NCBI GenBank assembly: GCA_024276955.1 | Contig: JAJRWE010000056.1 | Coordinates: 1 to 41,600 of the forward strand | Origin: Gammaproteobacteria bacterium | GTDB lineage: Bacteria > Pseudomonadota > Gammaproteobacteria > SZUA-152 | Direction: 5' to 3' | DNA length: 41,600 bases | Notes under the pieces: generated by a model | The model's input: the letters and a program-made list of their open reading frames with translations, nothing else | What the model was told of the DNA's origin: nothing | Databases searched by the model: none | Translations under genes and position numbers: made by a program | Shown here: positions 7,697 to 18,400 of the stretch, piece after piece | How positions within the stretch are numbered: the stretch's first letter is position 1 | Layout: every line of letters begins with the position of its first letter

Positions 7697-8542
7697 TTAG
7701 CGCTGTCTTTCGATGGCGCCAGTCACCAGGGCAAGAAAATCGTCGGTGGTTTTTACCAGCGCCAGCTCCTCGGTAGTAATGGTGTACCCGTGCCGTTCGG
7801 CGATGCCATCGTAGCGCGGGATGCGCGCATAGAAAAGGTGCGGGAAGATCCAGCGCACGAAATTATCGGGCTCGATCTGGGCGACGTATTGCAGGCCATT
7901 CTCTTGCATATAGACGGCCATCTGCTCATCGAGAAACTCTTTGCGGTAATAGAGTGGCTTGGGGGCGAGCCTGGCGCGCTCGATGAGTTCGTGCTCGTCG
8001 TGCTCGGTGGCCTTGATGTAGAGGATCAGCGTGTGCTCGGCCAGCACTTCGATGACCTCGGGACGATCCAGTTCGCACACGCTGCCGCCGGCATCGTTGA
8101 TGAAGTGCTTATAACCGTAAATAGACTGTGCCTTGTCGATGAAGGCCGGTACGTCATTCATGGCGGCAATTTCGGCCTCGTGGTGCAGGTGCTGGCGGCG
8201 TTTGAATTCGTCCAGGGGCAGACCACCGTGCTCCGGGTTGCCGATCTTGCCGAGAAAGCTGGCCACCGACGTGAGGTGATCGACGCCGATGTTGTTGCGA
8301 ATGTAGATGGAGTCCGAATGTAGCAGGTCGCGCAGAAACGGCACCTGCATGGCCTGTTGCTTGATATTGTCGACAATGGCCTCGTCGAGGTAGCGGGTGC
8401 CGATGCGGTAGTCGCCGGAATAATGGAACCAGCCGTCCTGGCGCAGGATGGCGGAGAGGCGGGTCTTGCCCACGCCCGACATGCCGAGCAGGGTGATGGA
8501 CTTGTGTTCCCACTGTTGGAATTCGGCAGCACTGAGTTTCAA
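7697..8542 (-). CDS. P-loop ATPase of unknown function
   Basis: 281-residue soluble protein with a Walker A motif GMSGVGKT at residues 20-27, directly after a short beta-strand-like SITLLG. Downstream blocks include WFHYSGDYRIGTRYLDE, HDEHELIERARLAPKPLYYR and RYDGIAERHGYTI. Its small size and P-loop resemble nucleotide kinases or shikimate-kinase-like ATPases, but no substrate can be named. The open frame runs further upstream into sequence antisense to tcdA. I place the start at TTG 8542 because a CGGAG ribosome-binding site sits 8 nt before it and the Walker A then falls near the N-terminus; an upstream TTG near PLAIIQQ is an alternative. A REP pair separates it from tcdA. Confidence 0.75.
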   Translation of the reverse strand: MKLSAAEFQQWEHKSITLLGMSGVGKTRLSAILRQDGWFHYSGDYRIGTRYLDEAIVDNIKQQAMQVPFLRDLLHSDSIYIRNNIGVDHLTSVASFLGKIGNPEHGGLPLDEFKRRQHLHHEAEIAAMNDVPAFIDKAQSIYGYKHFINDAGGSVCELDRPEVIEVLAEHTLILYIKATEHDEHELIERARLAPKPLYYRKEFLDEQMAVYMQENGLQYVAQIEPDNFVRWIFPHLFYARIPRYDGIAERHGYTITTEELALVKTTDDFLALVTGAIERQR

Positions 8543-8639
8543 GGATTGGGCTCCGTGTTGTTGGATGATTGCCAAGGGCGCTATTGTCGCCTGCGCCGGT
8601 ACTTTGTGCAAAAACGCCGCGTAGATTGAGGCTCTTTTT

Positions 8640-8703
8640 GTGGGAGCGGCTTTCAGCCGCGAATTGAGGTTGGCATCTCTTCGCGGCTGAAAGCCGCTCC
8701 CAC
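8640..8703 (+). repeat. REP pair (BIME) between tcdA and the ATPase gene
   Basis: GTGG-headed REP at 8640-8663 and its inverted copy at 8680-8703. The 24-bp arms are complementary along their length, giving a strong cruciform or hairpin. It follows the tcdA stop closely on the minus strand and could attenuate transcription into the ATPase gene. Confidence 0.87.
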
Positions 8704-8711
8704 AGGTTTTG

Positions 8712-9548
8712 TCATGTTGTGGCGGTTTTCCGTCGTGCGGCTTTTTGCAGGGTACGGTTGATGACCCGCGAGGCGGCCACCTGGCCGAACACGGCGGTGA
8801 CGTAGGTGGCCGAGCCGTAGCCCATGTTGCAGTCCAGCGAGATGCCATGGATGCCGGGCTTTTCGTGGCTGACGCTGCCATCGGCCTTGGGGTAGACCTG
8901 CTGCTGGCTGGAAAACACGCACTCGATGCCAAAGTTTCGTTTCGGATTCTTGCTGAAGCCGAAGTCGCTGCGCAGACGGCTGCGCACCTTGGCGGCCAGC
9001 GGATCGTTGTAGGTCTGGCGCAGATCCTTGACGTGGATCAGGGTGGGGTCGGTAAGGCCGCCCGCACCACCGGTGGCGATGATGGGAATCTTGTTGCGCT
9101 TGCAGTGATAGATCATCTGCGCCTTGAACTTGATGCTGTCGATGGCGTCCACCACATAGCCGTAGCCGCGCGCCGGGTCGAGATAGTCACGCATGTTAGC
9201 GACGGTGATGAAGTCGTCGATGATCTCGCAGCGGCAGTCGGGGTTGATCTGTTCGACACGCTCGCGCAGCACGGCGGACTTTTTCAGTCCATCGGTGCGG
9301 GTCATGGCCGGCAGCTGGCGGTTGACGTTGCTCAGGGCCACGGTGTCGTAGTCGATCAGGGTCAGCCGGCCCACGCCGGTGCGCGCCAGGGCCTCCACGG
9401 CCCAGGAGCCGACACCGCCAAGACCCACGACGCAGACGTGCAGGTTCTGGATGATGGGCACGGCGTCCGTACCGTACAGGCGGCGGATGCCGCCGAAGCG
9501 TTGTTCAAAGGTGTCGTTTCTGGTGCTGTTAAGGGCGTCAGTGCTCAT
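8712..9548 (-). CDS. tcdA: tRNA threonylcarbamoyladenosine dehydratase
   Basis: E1-like, ThiF/MoeB-fold enzyme (TcdA/CsdL) that cyclises t6A37 in tRNA to ct6A using ATP. 278 residues, near the usual 268. The nucleotide-binding loop VVGLGGVGSWAVEALAR lies at about residues 40-56. DYDTVALSNVNRQLPA and DAIDSIKFKAQMIYHC are family blocks. FSSQQQ and ISLDCNMGYGSAT near the C-terminus are also typical. The ATG overlaps the tatD stop by 4 bp, so the two genes are translationally coupled. The sulfur-transfer genes csdA and csdE often near it are not here. Confidence 0.93.
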   Translation of the reverse strand: MSTDALNSTRNDTFEQRFGGIRRLYGTDAVPIIQNLHVCVVGLGGVGSWAVEALARTGVGRLTLIDYDTVALSNVNRQLPAMTRTDGLKKSAVLRERVEQINPDCRCEIIDDFITVANMRDYLDPARGYGYVVDAIDSIKFKAQMIYHCKRNKIPIIATGGAGGLTDPTLIHVKDLRQTYNDPLAAKVRSRLRSDFGFSKNPKRNFGIECVFSSQQQVYPKADGSVSHEKPGIHGISLDCNMGYGSATYVTAVFGQVAASRVINRTLQKAARRKTATT

Positions 9549-10309
9549 GTCAGTTTCAATAACTCGATGGCGTTGGCGGTGGTTTGTGCGGCGATGGTGT
9601 CGGTGTCTTCTTCACGCAGTCGGGTGAGGGCCTGCAATACTTCAGGCAGATATTCCGGGCTGTTGCGCTGGCCGTGGTGGCCGGCCGGCGGCATGTCCGG
9701 GGCATCGGTCTCCAGCACCATGGACTCTAACGGCAATTCGCGGGCCAGGCGGTGCAGTTTGTGGGAGCGTTCATAGGTCAACATGCCGCCGAAGCCCAGC
9801 CTGAAGCCCAGCTCGATATACTGCTGCGCCTGTTGCAGACTGCCGTTGAAGGCGTGGCAGATGCCGCCATGGACATGGGCCTTGCGCAGCAGGGCGAGGG
9901 TATCATCGTGGGCCTTGCGTACGTGTAACAGCACCGGCAGGCCGGCGTCGCGGGCGATATGCAGTTGTGCCTCAAACAAGGTCTTTTGCTGGCCACGATC
10001 CACTTCCGGCAGGTAATAATCCAGGCCGATCTCGCCGATGGCAATAGGATTGTGGCGGGCAATCGATGTTTCCAGTGCCTGCAGGTCATCCGGCTGATGG
10101 CGATCGAGAAACACGGGGTGCAGGCCCAGGGCGGGGTAGAGTCCCGTCTCGTTTGCGCAGAGAGTGAGCAGTTTTTCCCAAGCTGCGGCGGTGATACCCG
10201 GCACGACGATATGGCTCACGCCCGCCTTGCGCGCACGGTTCAGCACGGTGGCGCGGTCGTTGTCGAAGGCGGTCACATCAAGATGGCAGTGGGTATCGAT
10301 TAGCTGCAT
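9545..10309 (-). CDS. tatD: TatD-family metal-dependent hydrolase
   Basis: 254-residue TIM-barrel hydrolase of the TatD DNase family. Metal ligands are visible in order: DTHCHLD (His7, His9), GEIGLDYY (Glu in the first strand pair), LLHVRKAHDD, ICHAFNGS and LETDAPDMPP. The family includes 3'-5' DNases and D-tyrosyl-type deacylases, and the physiological substrate is not fixed by sequence. The stop overlaps the tcdA start (ATGA). The upstream neighbour on this strand is the CPBP protease gene, 34 bp away, so all three may be cotranscribed. Confidence 0.92.
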   Translation of the reverse strand: MQLIDTHCHLDVTAFDNDRATVLNRARKAGVSHIVVPGITAAAWEKLLTLCANETGLYPALGLHPVFLDRHQPDDLQALETSIARHNPIAIGEIGLDYYLPEVDRGQQKTLFEAQLHIARDAGLPVLLHVRKAHDDTLALLRKAHVHGGICHAFNGSLQQAQQYIELGFRLGFGGMLTYERSHKLHRLARELPLESMVLETDAPDMPPAGHHGQRNSPEYLPEVLQALTRLREEDTDTIAAQTTANAIELLKLT

Positions 10310-10343
10310 GGTGGAATTCTACTGCATCCCTTTGCCGCCCGAG

Positions 10344-10790
10344 TCAGAAAATAAGGAAATAACCGAGGTTGTAGAAGCTGTGCAGAATGATGGCTGGAAC
10401 AACGCTTTGATAACGGTCACGAAAGGCGCCGAAGACCAGCGAGGGAACGATGACCGCGGCGGCCCAAAGGGGCGGGTGGGCGATCAGGTGGACGGCGCCG
10501 AACAGCAAACTGGTCAGCAGGTTGGCGCCAGTGAGGCCCAGAAGCCGGGTGCGAAATGGCCGCCAGGTCAGCAGTTGCGGTTGCAGCAGGCCGCGAAACA
10601 GCCATTCTTCAAGCAGTGGATACAGGCCTGCCAACAACAAAAGCCGCCACCACTGTATGGGACTGCTTTCCTCGGACGCGGTGCCGGCGAGCCATAGTGA
10701 CAGCCACACTGCCGGGCCGGCCAGCAAGGCTAGCCAGAACAGGCGGTCGTGAGGTAGATTTTTCAGTTGTTTGGGTGAGCTGGCATTCAT
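10344..10790 (-). CDS. Small CPBP-family glutamic intramembrane protease, possible C-terminal sorting protease
   Basis: 148-residue membrane protein with about four hydrophobic segments. All three CPBP (Abi/Rce1-type) motifs are present: EEWLFRGLL (the EExxxR glutamates), FGAVH, and HSFYN near the C-terminus. Such enzymes cleave within or next to the membrane. Its short size and position less than 2 kb from the end of a giant protein with a GGC-transmembrane-Arg tail fit the proteases described for JDVT-CTERM or MYXO-CTERM sorting. The motifs are seen directly and the pairing is inferred. Alternatives are a prenyl-protein or bacteriocin-immunity type CPBP protein. Confidence 0.82.
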   Translation of the reverse strand: MNASSPKQLKNLPHDRLFWLALLAGPAVWLSLWLAGTASEESSPIQWWRLLLLAGLYPLLEEWLFRGLLQPQLLTWRPFRTRLLGLTGANLLTSLLFGAVHLIAHPPLWAAAVIVPSLVFGAFRDRYQSVVPAIILHSFYNLGYFLIF

Positions 10791-10865
10791 GGCGAGTTAG
10801 CAAGCTTACCTGATTCCATCAATGCAGTAGCTTATGTCTTCAGGTCGAATTTCCTGTTTATTGTC

Positions 10866-10935
10866 GGTTGGTGGTGAGCCTGCGAACCCCAACGTAGCCG
10901 ATGGTGTTGGGGTTCCTTCGTCACCGCCAACCTAC
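10866..10935. repeat. Imperfect palindromic intergenic repeat
   Basis: Outer arms GGTTGGTGGTGA (10866-10877) and TCACCGCCAACC (10921-10932) pair at 11 of 12 positions. Inner arms GAACCCCAAC (10884-10893) and GTTGGGGTTC (10906-10915) pair perfectly. It is unrelated to the GTAG-type REP family and resembles dispersed palindromes seen in other proteobacteria. Confidence 0.65.
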
Positions 10936-10952
10936 ACTGACATCGGAGCAAG

Positions 10953-10995
10953 AAAAAGGCCTGTGCTCCCACTTGCGCAGAAGACACAGGCCTGT
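10953..10995 (-). terminator. Rho-independent terminator after the ompA-like gene
   Basis: On the minus strand the arms AGGCCTGTG (10993-10985) and CACAGGCCT (10965-10957) form a perfect 9-bp stem with a 19-nt loop, followed by a run of T. It starts about 18 bp past the stop codon of the OmpA-family gene and would end the two-gene surface-protein operon. Confidence 0.85.
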
Positions 10996-11012
10996 TTTAC
11001 CGGGCGATTACT

Positions 11013-12428
11013 TTACTTGATGATGCGTAACGCTACCCGGCGATTGGCCGCGCGGCCGTCTTCACTGTCGTTGTCGGCAATGGGGTCGCTCGGACCGTAG
11101 CCCTTGGCCTGCAGACGCTCACCGGCAATTCCCTCGGCAACGAGATAGTCACGCACGGCCTCGGCGCGCTGCTGTGAAAGGCGCACGTTGTAGTCGTGGT
11201 TGCCGGTGTTGTCGGTGTAACCCGCAACTTCCAGTTTGAGCTCCGGGTTGCGCCGCAGGGTTTCGACCACTTCATCGAGCACCTGACGTGAATTGCCGAT
11301 CAGTTCCGCAGAGGCCGTAGCGAAGGTTACACCCTTGAGGACGATGGTCTCCTGCAGCTTGCAGCCGCGTGCGTCCACTGCCGTGCCCGTCGGCGTATTG
11401 AGGCAGCGATCCTGACTGTCTGCCACGCCGTCGCCGTCACTATCGAGTTCGCAGCCCTGTGCATCGACGGCTGCCGTGGACGGTGTGCCGGGGCACTTGT
11501 CGCTACTGTCTGTAATGCCATCGTGATCGCTGTCGAGTTCACAACCGCGTGAATCGACCTTTGCGCCTGCCGGTGAGTCCGGGCAACGGTCGCTGCCGTC
11601 GGCCACACCGTCACCATCACTGTCGCTGACCACGATGCAGCCCTGTGAATCCACCTGGCTTCCGGCGGCCGTGTTCGGGCAGCGATCCTTGCTATCGGCC
11701 ACGCCGTCGCCATCACTGTCGCGCTCACAGCCCTGGCTATCAACCACGGCGCCAACGGCTGAGTTGGGGCAGCGATCTTCGCTGTCGGCCACACCATCGT
11801 TATCACTGTCCACAACGGCCACGGGTTGCGGCTCGGCCTTCTTTTTGCTGGCGCCAAAACGTTTCAACACATTGATGGCAAAGAGTCGCGCATCCGTGTC
11901 ATAAAAATCGGCATCGGCACGCAGGGCAAAGCCGTTCTCGAAGCCGTATTCCACACCGGCGCCGAGCATGATGTGGTTTTCATTGTCGCGCTCGTAGGGG
12001 ATATCGGCGTCGTTGAGCATGCGTCCCAGGCCGGCACGGCCAAACACACCCCAACCGACGTGGGGCTGCTGGGATTTGTAGACGTAATACAGGGCGCTAA
12101 GGCCGAAGTCCTTGTATTTTACTTCACCGTTGGGTGACAGCTCGGCCTTGCCTAGCCAGGAATAATAGCCTTCGAGCGAGAAGCGTTCGGTGAAGTCATA
12201 ACCGGCAAAGAGTTTGTAGCCGGTATTGTGTTTGTCATCCACGCTGAAACCGGTTCCATCGGTGTCCGGATCCACGTGTGAGCGGCCAAGGCCGGCGCCC
12301 AGGTACCACTGTTTTTCGAAGCCGTCTGTTTGTGCAGAGCTGTCAGCGGCAATGGCCATTGGCGCAGTGACCGCCAGGGTCATGCCCAGCAGGCAGCCGG
12401 TGAGCGGTGTAATCAGATTCCTTGACAT
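11013..12428 (-). CDS. OmpA/OprF-like outer membrane protein with TSP3 repeats
   Basis: 471-residue outer membrane protein that would tether the envelope to peptidoglycan. A signal peptide ends near residue 28 (TAPMAIAAD). Residues about 35-190 form an OmpA-type eight-strand beta-barrel (WYLGAGLGRSHVD, YKLFAGYDFTERFSLEGYY). Residues about 205-355 hold five thrombospondin type 3 calcium-binding repeats such as DSDNDGVADSEDRCPNS, each ending with a VDxxGC segment. The C-terminus is an OmpA peptidoglycan-binding domain (ELKLEVAGYTDNTG, LSQQRAEAVRDYL, NRRVALRI). An AAGGAG site precedes ATG 12428. The giant TSP3 gene ends 31 bp upstream on the same strand, and an intrinsic terminator follows, so the two are an operon. 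Confidence 0.93.
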   Translation of the reverse strand: MSRNLITPLTGCLLGMTLAVTAPMAIAADSSAQTDGFEKQWYLGAGLGRSHVDPDTDGTGFSVDDKHNTGYKLFAGYDFTERFSLEGYYSWLGKAELSPNGEVKYKDFGLSALYYVYKSQQPHVGWGVFGRAGLGRMLNDADIPYERDNENHIMLGAGVEYGFENGFALRADADFYDTDARLFAINVLKRFGASKKKAEPQPVAVVDSDNDGVADSEDRCPNSAVGAVVDSQGCERDSDGDGVADSKDRCPNTAAGSQVDSQGCIVVSDSDGDGVADGSDRCPDSPAGAKVDSRGCELDSDHDGITDSSDKCPGTPSTAAVDAQGCELDSDGDGVADSQDRCLNTPTGTAVDARGCKLQETIVLKGVTFATASAELIGNSRQVLDEVVETLRRNPELKLEVAGYTDNTGNHDYNVRLSQQRAEAVRDYLVAEGIAGERLQAKGYGPSDPIADNDSEDGRAANRRVALRIIK

Positions 12429-12459
12429 GGGTTTTTATTCTCCTTGGTTTGTAGAGGGG

Positions 12460-15400
12460 TTAGTTAATGGGTACGTTGAGATCTCTGCGGGCGGATTTTC
12501 TGCGCCAGAGGGATAACAGCGCAATAAGTACCAACAGGGGCAGCATGGGGTCGAAGGCCGCCCCGGGGCTCAGTGTGCAGCCACCCAGACCGCGCAGGCC
12601 GGTACGCACCATTTTCGGTTGCTCGGCCGTGGCGGGGTCACGGTAGTCTGGCGTGCCATTATTATTACTGTCCGGCAGGTTCGGGACATTGCCGCTCAGG
12701 TCATCGTCCAGACCATCGCCATTGGCGTCATTGAAGTCATCCACACGGCCGTTGCGATCACGATCGATGGCGCCGGACTCTGACAGGTCCGGGACGCCAT
12801 CGTTGTCCGAGTCGATGTCGCGGTAGTCCGGTGTGCCGTCGCCGTCGGTGTCATAACGGGGCAGGGGCGTGGCCTGCATGGCGTCATCGAGGCCATTGCC
12901 GTCGTTGTCCGTGGTTGCGTCCTGGCGGGCATCGCCGTCGCTGTCCGTGCCGCCGGCTTCGATCACATCGGTGATACCGTCGTTGTCGCTGTCGAGATCA
13001 CGGTAATCGGGCACGCCATCGTTGTCGCTGTCGGGTGCCGTTGCGCCGCTGCCACTGGCAATGCCATTGAAATCGACCGACGGAGTGCCCGAACCAATGA
13101 GGCCGTTGTTGTCGGGGTCGCTACGGTTGCCCTCCGTGACATCGGGGATACCGTCATTATCGCTGTCGAGGTCGCGGTAGTCGTCGATGCCATCGCTGTC
13201 GGTATCGGCCACGGTGTAGTTGATGGTACCGCTGTCGACCGTGGTTTCCACGGCGTCGGCGAGGCCGTTTGTGCCGACGGAATTTGTAGCGTCAATACGG
13301 CCGTCACCGTTGCTATCGAGGGTGGCGGAATCACTGATGCCGGATTCTGCCAGGTCGAACAGGCCGTCGTTATCGCTGTCGAGATCACGACTGTCAGGGA
13401 TGCCGTCGCTGTCCGTATCCACCGCGCCATCGCCTTCGGTGGCATCGGGAATGCCATCGTTGTCGTCGTCGAGATCTTGTGCATCACCGATGCCGTCATT
13501 GTCGACATCGTCATTGTCCCGGTAATCCGGGATGCTGTCACCATCACTGTCGGGCAGCGGCAGGGGGCTGCTGGCCGTGGCATCATCGAGACCGTCATTG
13601 TCGGCATCGGTGAAGCCATCCACCCGTCCGTCGCTGTCGGCGTCCGAGCCGCCGGCTTCGATGATGTCATTGCTGCCGTCACCGTCGCTGTCGAGATCCC
13701 GCGTGTCCGGTGTGCCGTCGTTGTCGCTATCCGGCGGATTCAGGCCGGTCCCTGTGGTAAGACCATGCTCATCCACGACCGGCGTGCCGCTGCCGGACAC
13801 ACCATCACCATCGGGGTCGCTGCCGCCGGCCTCGGTGACGTCGGGGATACCGTCGTTGTCGCTGTCACGGTCGCGGTAGTCGTCGATGCCATCGCCGTCG
13901 GTATCGGCCACGGTGAAATTGATGTTGCCGCTGTCGGCACTGGTCTCTACCGTATCGGCGAGACCGTTGCTGCCGACACCGTTGCCAGCGTCGATACGAC
14001 CGTCGCCGTTGCCATCGAGGGCGGCGGGATCGGTGATGCCGGATTCCGTCAGGTCGAACAGGCCATCGTTGTCGCTGTCGAGATCGCGGCTGTCGGCAAT
14101 GCCATCACCATCGGTGTCCACGCTGCCATCGCCCTCGGTGGTATCGGGGATGCCATCATTGTCATCGTCGAGATCCATCGCATCCGTGACGCCGTCGTTG
14201 TCGAGATCATCGTTGTCGCGGTAATCGGGAATGCCATCATTGTCTCCGTCGGTATGGATGTCCGGCAACGGGGTGGTGGCGAGGGTATCGTCGAAGCCGT
14301 CGCCGTTGGCATCGACCGGGCTGTCCACCTGGCCGTCACCGTTGGTATCAAGGCCGCCGGCCTCGGTGATGTCGTTGCTGCCGTCGCCGTCCGAATCGAG
14401 ATCGCGGTAGTCCGGCGCGCCGTCACCATCGGTGTCGCGCGGCGTGTCGGCAATGCCGTTGCCGTTGTAATCCGGCTGCCCGGAATCCGGGCTGGTTTCC
14501 ACGACATCGGCCAAGCCGTTGGCGCCGACGGAATTGCCTACGTCGATACGGCCATCGTTGTTGCTGTCGAGGGTGGCAGGATTGCTGATACCCGATTCAA
14601 TCAGGTCGGCAATGCCGTCGTTGTCGCTATCGAGGTCAAGATAGTCGGGGATGCCGTCACCATCGGTATCGACACTGGCATTGCCTTCAACACTGTCGGG
14701 AATACCGTCGTTGTCGCTGTCGAGGTCGAGGCTGTCGACCACACCGTCACCATCGCTGTCGCGGTTGTCACGGTAATCCGGGATGCCATTGCCATCGCTG
14801 TCGGTAATAGGCAGCGGCGTGGTGGCGAGGGTGTCGTCTAGGCCGTCATTGTTGGCGTCGGTGTAGCCGTCGACCTGGCCGTCGTTGTCGCTGTCCGTGC
14901 CACCGGCCTCGATGATGTCGTTGACGCCATCGCCATCCGAGTCAAGGTCGAGGTAGTCCGGGGTGCCATCACCATCGGTATCGACACTGGCATCGCCTTC
15001 GACGCTGTCAGGAATGCCGTCGTTGTCGGCATCGAGATCGGCGTTGTTACCGATACCGTCACCGTCGGTGTCGGTGGACTCGCCATTGTTGGTGGGGAAG
15101 GCATCGCTGGCGTCAGGGGTGCCGTCATTGTCGCTATCAAGATCGCGCGGGTCAGGTGTGCCATCACCGTCGGTGTCAATGAGGGGCAGACCGGCACTGG
15201 CGGCGAGGCCGTTGCCGTCCACGTTGGGCGTACCACTGCCGAGGATGCCGTCATTATCGGGATCCGTGCCACCGGCCTCGCTGACGTCGAACAGGCCGTC
15301 AGCGTCGCTGTCGAGATCGCGGAAATCGGCGCTGCCGTCACCATCGGTGTCGGCGATAGTGTAGCCACGTGTATTGCTGTCGGCGCTGGTCTCGACGATA

Positions 15401-18400
15401 TCGGCAAGACCGTTGCTACCGACGTTGTTGCCGTGGTCGATGCGACCATCGTTGTTGGTGTCGAGAGCAGCGGGATTGCTGATGCCCGACTCGATGAGGT
15501 CGAACAGACCATCGTTGTCACTATCGAGGTCGCGATAGTCGGCAACGCCGTCACCGTCGGTATCCACAGCTGCCGCACTGCCTTCGTCGAGGGCGGGAAT
15601 ACCGTCGTTGTCGTTGTCGAGGTCCTGTGCATCGCCAACACCGTCGCCATCGATGTCCTCGTTGTCGCGGTAGTCAGGGATGCCGTCACTATCGCTATCG
15701 GTATGAATATCCGGCAGCGGACTGGCGGCAAGGGCGTCATCGAGGCCGTCATTGTTGGTGTCGGTGAAGCCGTCGACCTGGCCGTTATTGTCGGTGTCTG
15801 GGCCACCGGCCTCCGTGATGTCGTTGATGCCGTCACCATCGCTGTCGAGATCACGCTGATCCGGAGTGCCGTCGCTGTCGGTGTCGGGCAGGCTCAGGCC
15901 GGCACCGCTGGCGAGACCATCGTCATCCACCGTGGGCGTGCCGCTGCCGATAATGCCATCACCCTCCGGGTCGTTGCCTCCGGCCTCGGTGACGTCGGGG
16001 ATGCCATCATTGTCGGTATCACGGTCGCGGAAATCGGCAACGCCGTCGCCGTCGGTATCGCGCGGGCTGTCGGGATTGCCGTCGCCGTTGTAGTCCGCCT
16101 GCCCGGAATCCGCGGCGGTTTCCACGGCATCGGCGAGGCCGTTCGTACCTACGGTGAAGGTGGCGTCGATGCGACCATTATTGTCGCTGTCGAGGGTGGA
16201 CGGATCGGTAATGCCAGACTCCGTCAGGTCGAACAGGCCATCGTTGTCGCTGTCGAGGTCGCGGTAGTCAGGGATGCCGTCGGCGTCGCTGTCGACACTG
16301 CTATTGCCTTCGGCACTGTCGGGGATGCCGTCGTTGTCGCTGTCGAGATCGAGGCTGTCGAGCACGCCATCACCGTCGGTGTCGCGGTTGTCGCGGTAAT
16401 CCGGTGTGCCGTCGCCGTCGGTATCTGTGACAGGTAAAGGCGTGGCGGCGAGGGTATCGTCGAGACCGTCGTTGTTGGCATCGATAAAGCCGTCGACCCG
16501 GCCGTCGTTGTCGGCATCGGTGCCACCGGCTTCGACGAGATCGTAGATGCCGTCACCATCGCTGTCGAGGTCGAGATAATCGGGCGTGCCGTCACCGTCG
16601 GTATCGACACTGGCATCGCCTTCGATGCTGTCGGGAATACCGTCGTTATCGCTGTCGAGATCGAGGCTGTCGAGCACGCCATCGCCGTCGCTGTCGCTGT
16701 TGTCGCGGTAATCCGGTGTGCCGTCGCCATCGCTGTCGGTGAGGGGCAGGGGAGTGGCGGCGAGGGTGTCGTCGAGACCGTCGTTGTTGGCATCGGTAAA
16801 GCCGTCGACCCGGCCGTCGTTGTCGGCATCGGTGCCACCGGCTTCGACGAGATCGTAGATGCCGTCACCATCGCTGTCGAGGTCGAGATAATCAGGCGTG
16901 CCGTCACCGTCGGTATCGACACTGGCATCGCCTTCGACGCTGTCGGGGATGCCGTCGTTGTCGGCGTCAAGGTCGGTGTTATTGCCGATGCCATCGCCGT
17001 CGAGGTCGGCGCTTTCACCGCTGTTGGTGGGGAAGGCGTCACTGGCATCGGGGGTGCCGTCGTTGTCGGCATCGAGGTCGAGGTAATCCGGTGTGCCGTC
17101 GCTGTCGGTATCGATAAGGGCCAGGCCGGCTCCGGCGGCGAGGCCATTGCCATCGACGCTGGGTGTACCGCTGCCGAGGATGCCGTCGTTGTCGGCATCG
17201 CTACCACCGGCCTCGGTGACGTCGAACAGGCCATCGCCATCGCTGTCGAGATCACGCTGGTCGGTAATGCCATCACTGTCGGTGTCAATGGGACTCAGGC
17301 CGGCGCCCGTGGCGAGACCGTTGGCGTCAACCGCAGGTGTGCCGCTGCCGAGGATGCCATCGTTGTCGGCATCGCTGCCGTTGGCCTCGCTGATATCGAA
17401 CAGGCCGTCGTTGTCGCTGTCGAGGTCGCGGTAGTCGGCGACACCGTCCGTGTCGGTATCCGCCACGGTGTAGTTGATAGTGCCGCTGTCGGCGCTGGTT
17501 TCCACCACATCGGCGAGGCCGTTTGTACCCACGGGATTGCTGTTGTCGATGCGGCCATCGTTATCGCTGTCGAGTGCAGTGGGATTAGTTATGCCCGACT
17601 CGATGAGGTCGAACAGGCCATCGTTGTCACTGTCGAGATCACGGTAGTCGGCAATGCCGTCCCCGTCGCTGTCGACACTGGCATCGCCTTCAATGCTGTC
17701 GGGAATACCGTCGTTATCGCTGTCGAGGTCGAGGCTGTCGACCACGCCATCGCCGTCGCTGTCGGCGTTGTCACGGTAATCGGGGGTGCCGTCGCCATCG
17801 CTGTCGGTGAGGGGCAGGGGAGTGGCGGCGAGGGTATCGTCGAGACCGTCGTTGTTGGCATCGATAAAGCCGTCGACCCGGCCGTCGTTGTTGGTATCGA
17901 TACCACCGGCTTCGACGAGATCGTAGATGCCGTCGCCATCGCTGTCGAGGTCGAGATAATCGGGCGTGCCGTCCCCGTCGGTATCGATACTGGCATCGCC
18001 TTCGACACTGTCGGGGATGCCGTCATTGTCACTGTCGAGGTCGAGACTGTCGACCACGCCGTCGCTATCACTGTCACCGGAGGCGATGTACTGGGTGGTG
18101 CGAGCGACCGCCTGGCCGTTGCTATCGAGCTGATCCTGGTAGGTGATATCGATGGCATCGCCATTGGCGGCATTGAGGGTGCCGTCGTTGGTGGTGCCGG
18201 TACTGTTGTTGTCCGTCGTGGGCAGGTTGCCACTGAATATCCCGGTATTGGGGCCGGTCTCGGTGAGAGCGATCTGTTCGACTTCACCGCTGCGGCTGTT
18301 GGTGGCCTGGACGATGATGGTTTCAGCGATACCGGGCAGGAGGTTGAGATCGGCATCGGTGACGGTGATGGCAATAGGCGTACCAACAAGCCCCGTGGCG

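Noticed and set aside
8543-8932. Upstream extension of the P-loop ATPase gene by about 130 codons
   Set aside because: The extension runs through the REP pair and the antisense of tcdA, and its residue composition is not protein-like. A Shine-Dalgarno sequence supports TTG 8542.
13477-14841. 454-codon open frame on the plus strand inside the TSP3 region
   Set aside because: It is antisense to the Asp-rich repeats, whose GAC/GAT codons cannot yield stop codons in that frame. The product is a Val/Ile/Ala/Gly-rich repeat with no motif. Similar frames at 15433-16437 and 18550-19617 have the same cause.
12640-18090. Tandem repeat resembling a CRISPR or minisatellite array
   Set aside because: The repeats are in frame within one long coding sequence and encode TSP3 units. 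There are no unique spacers of regular length.
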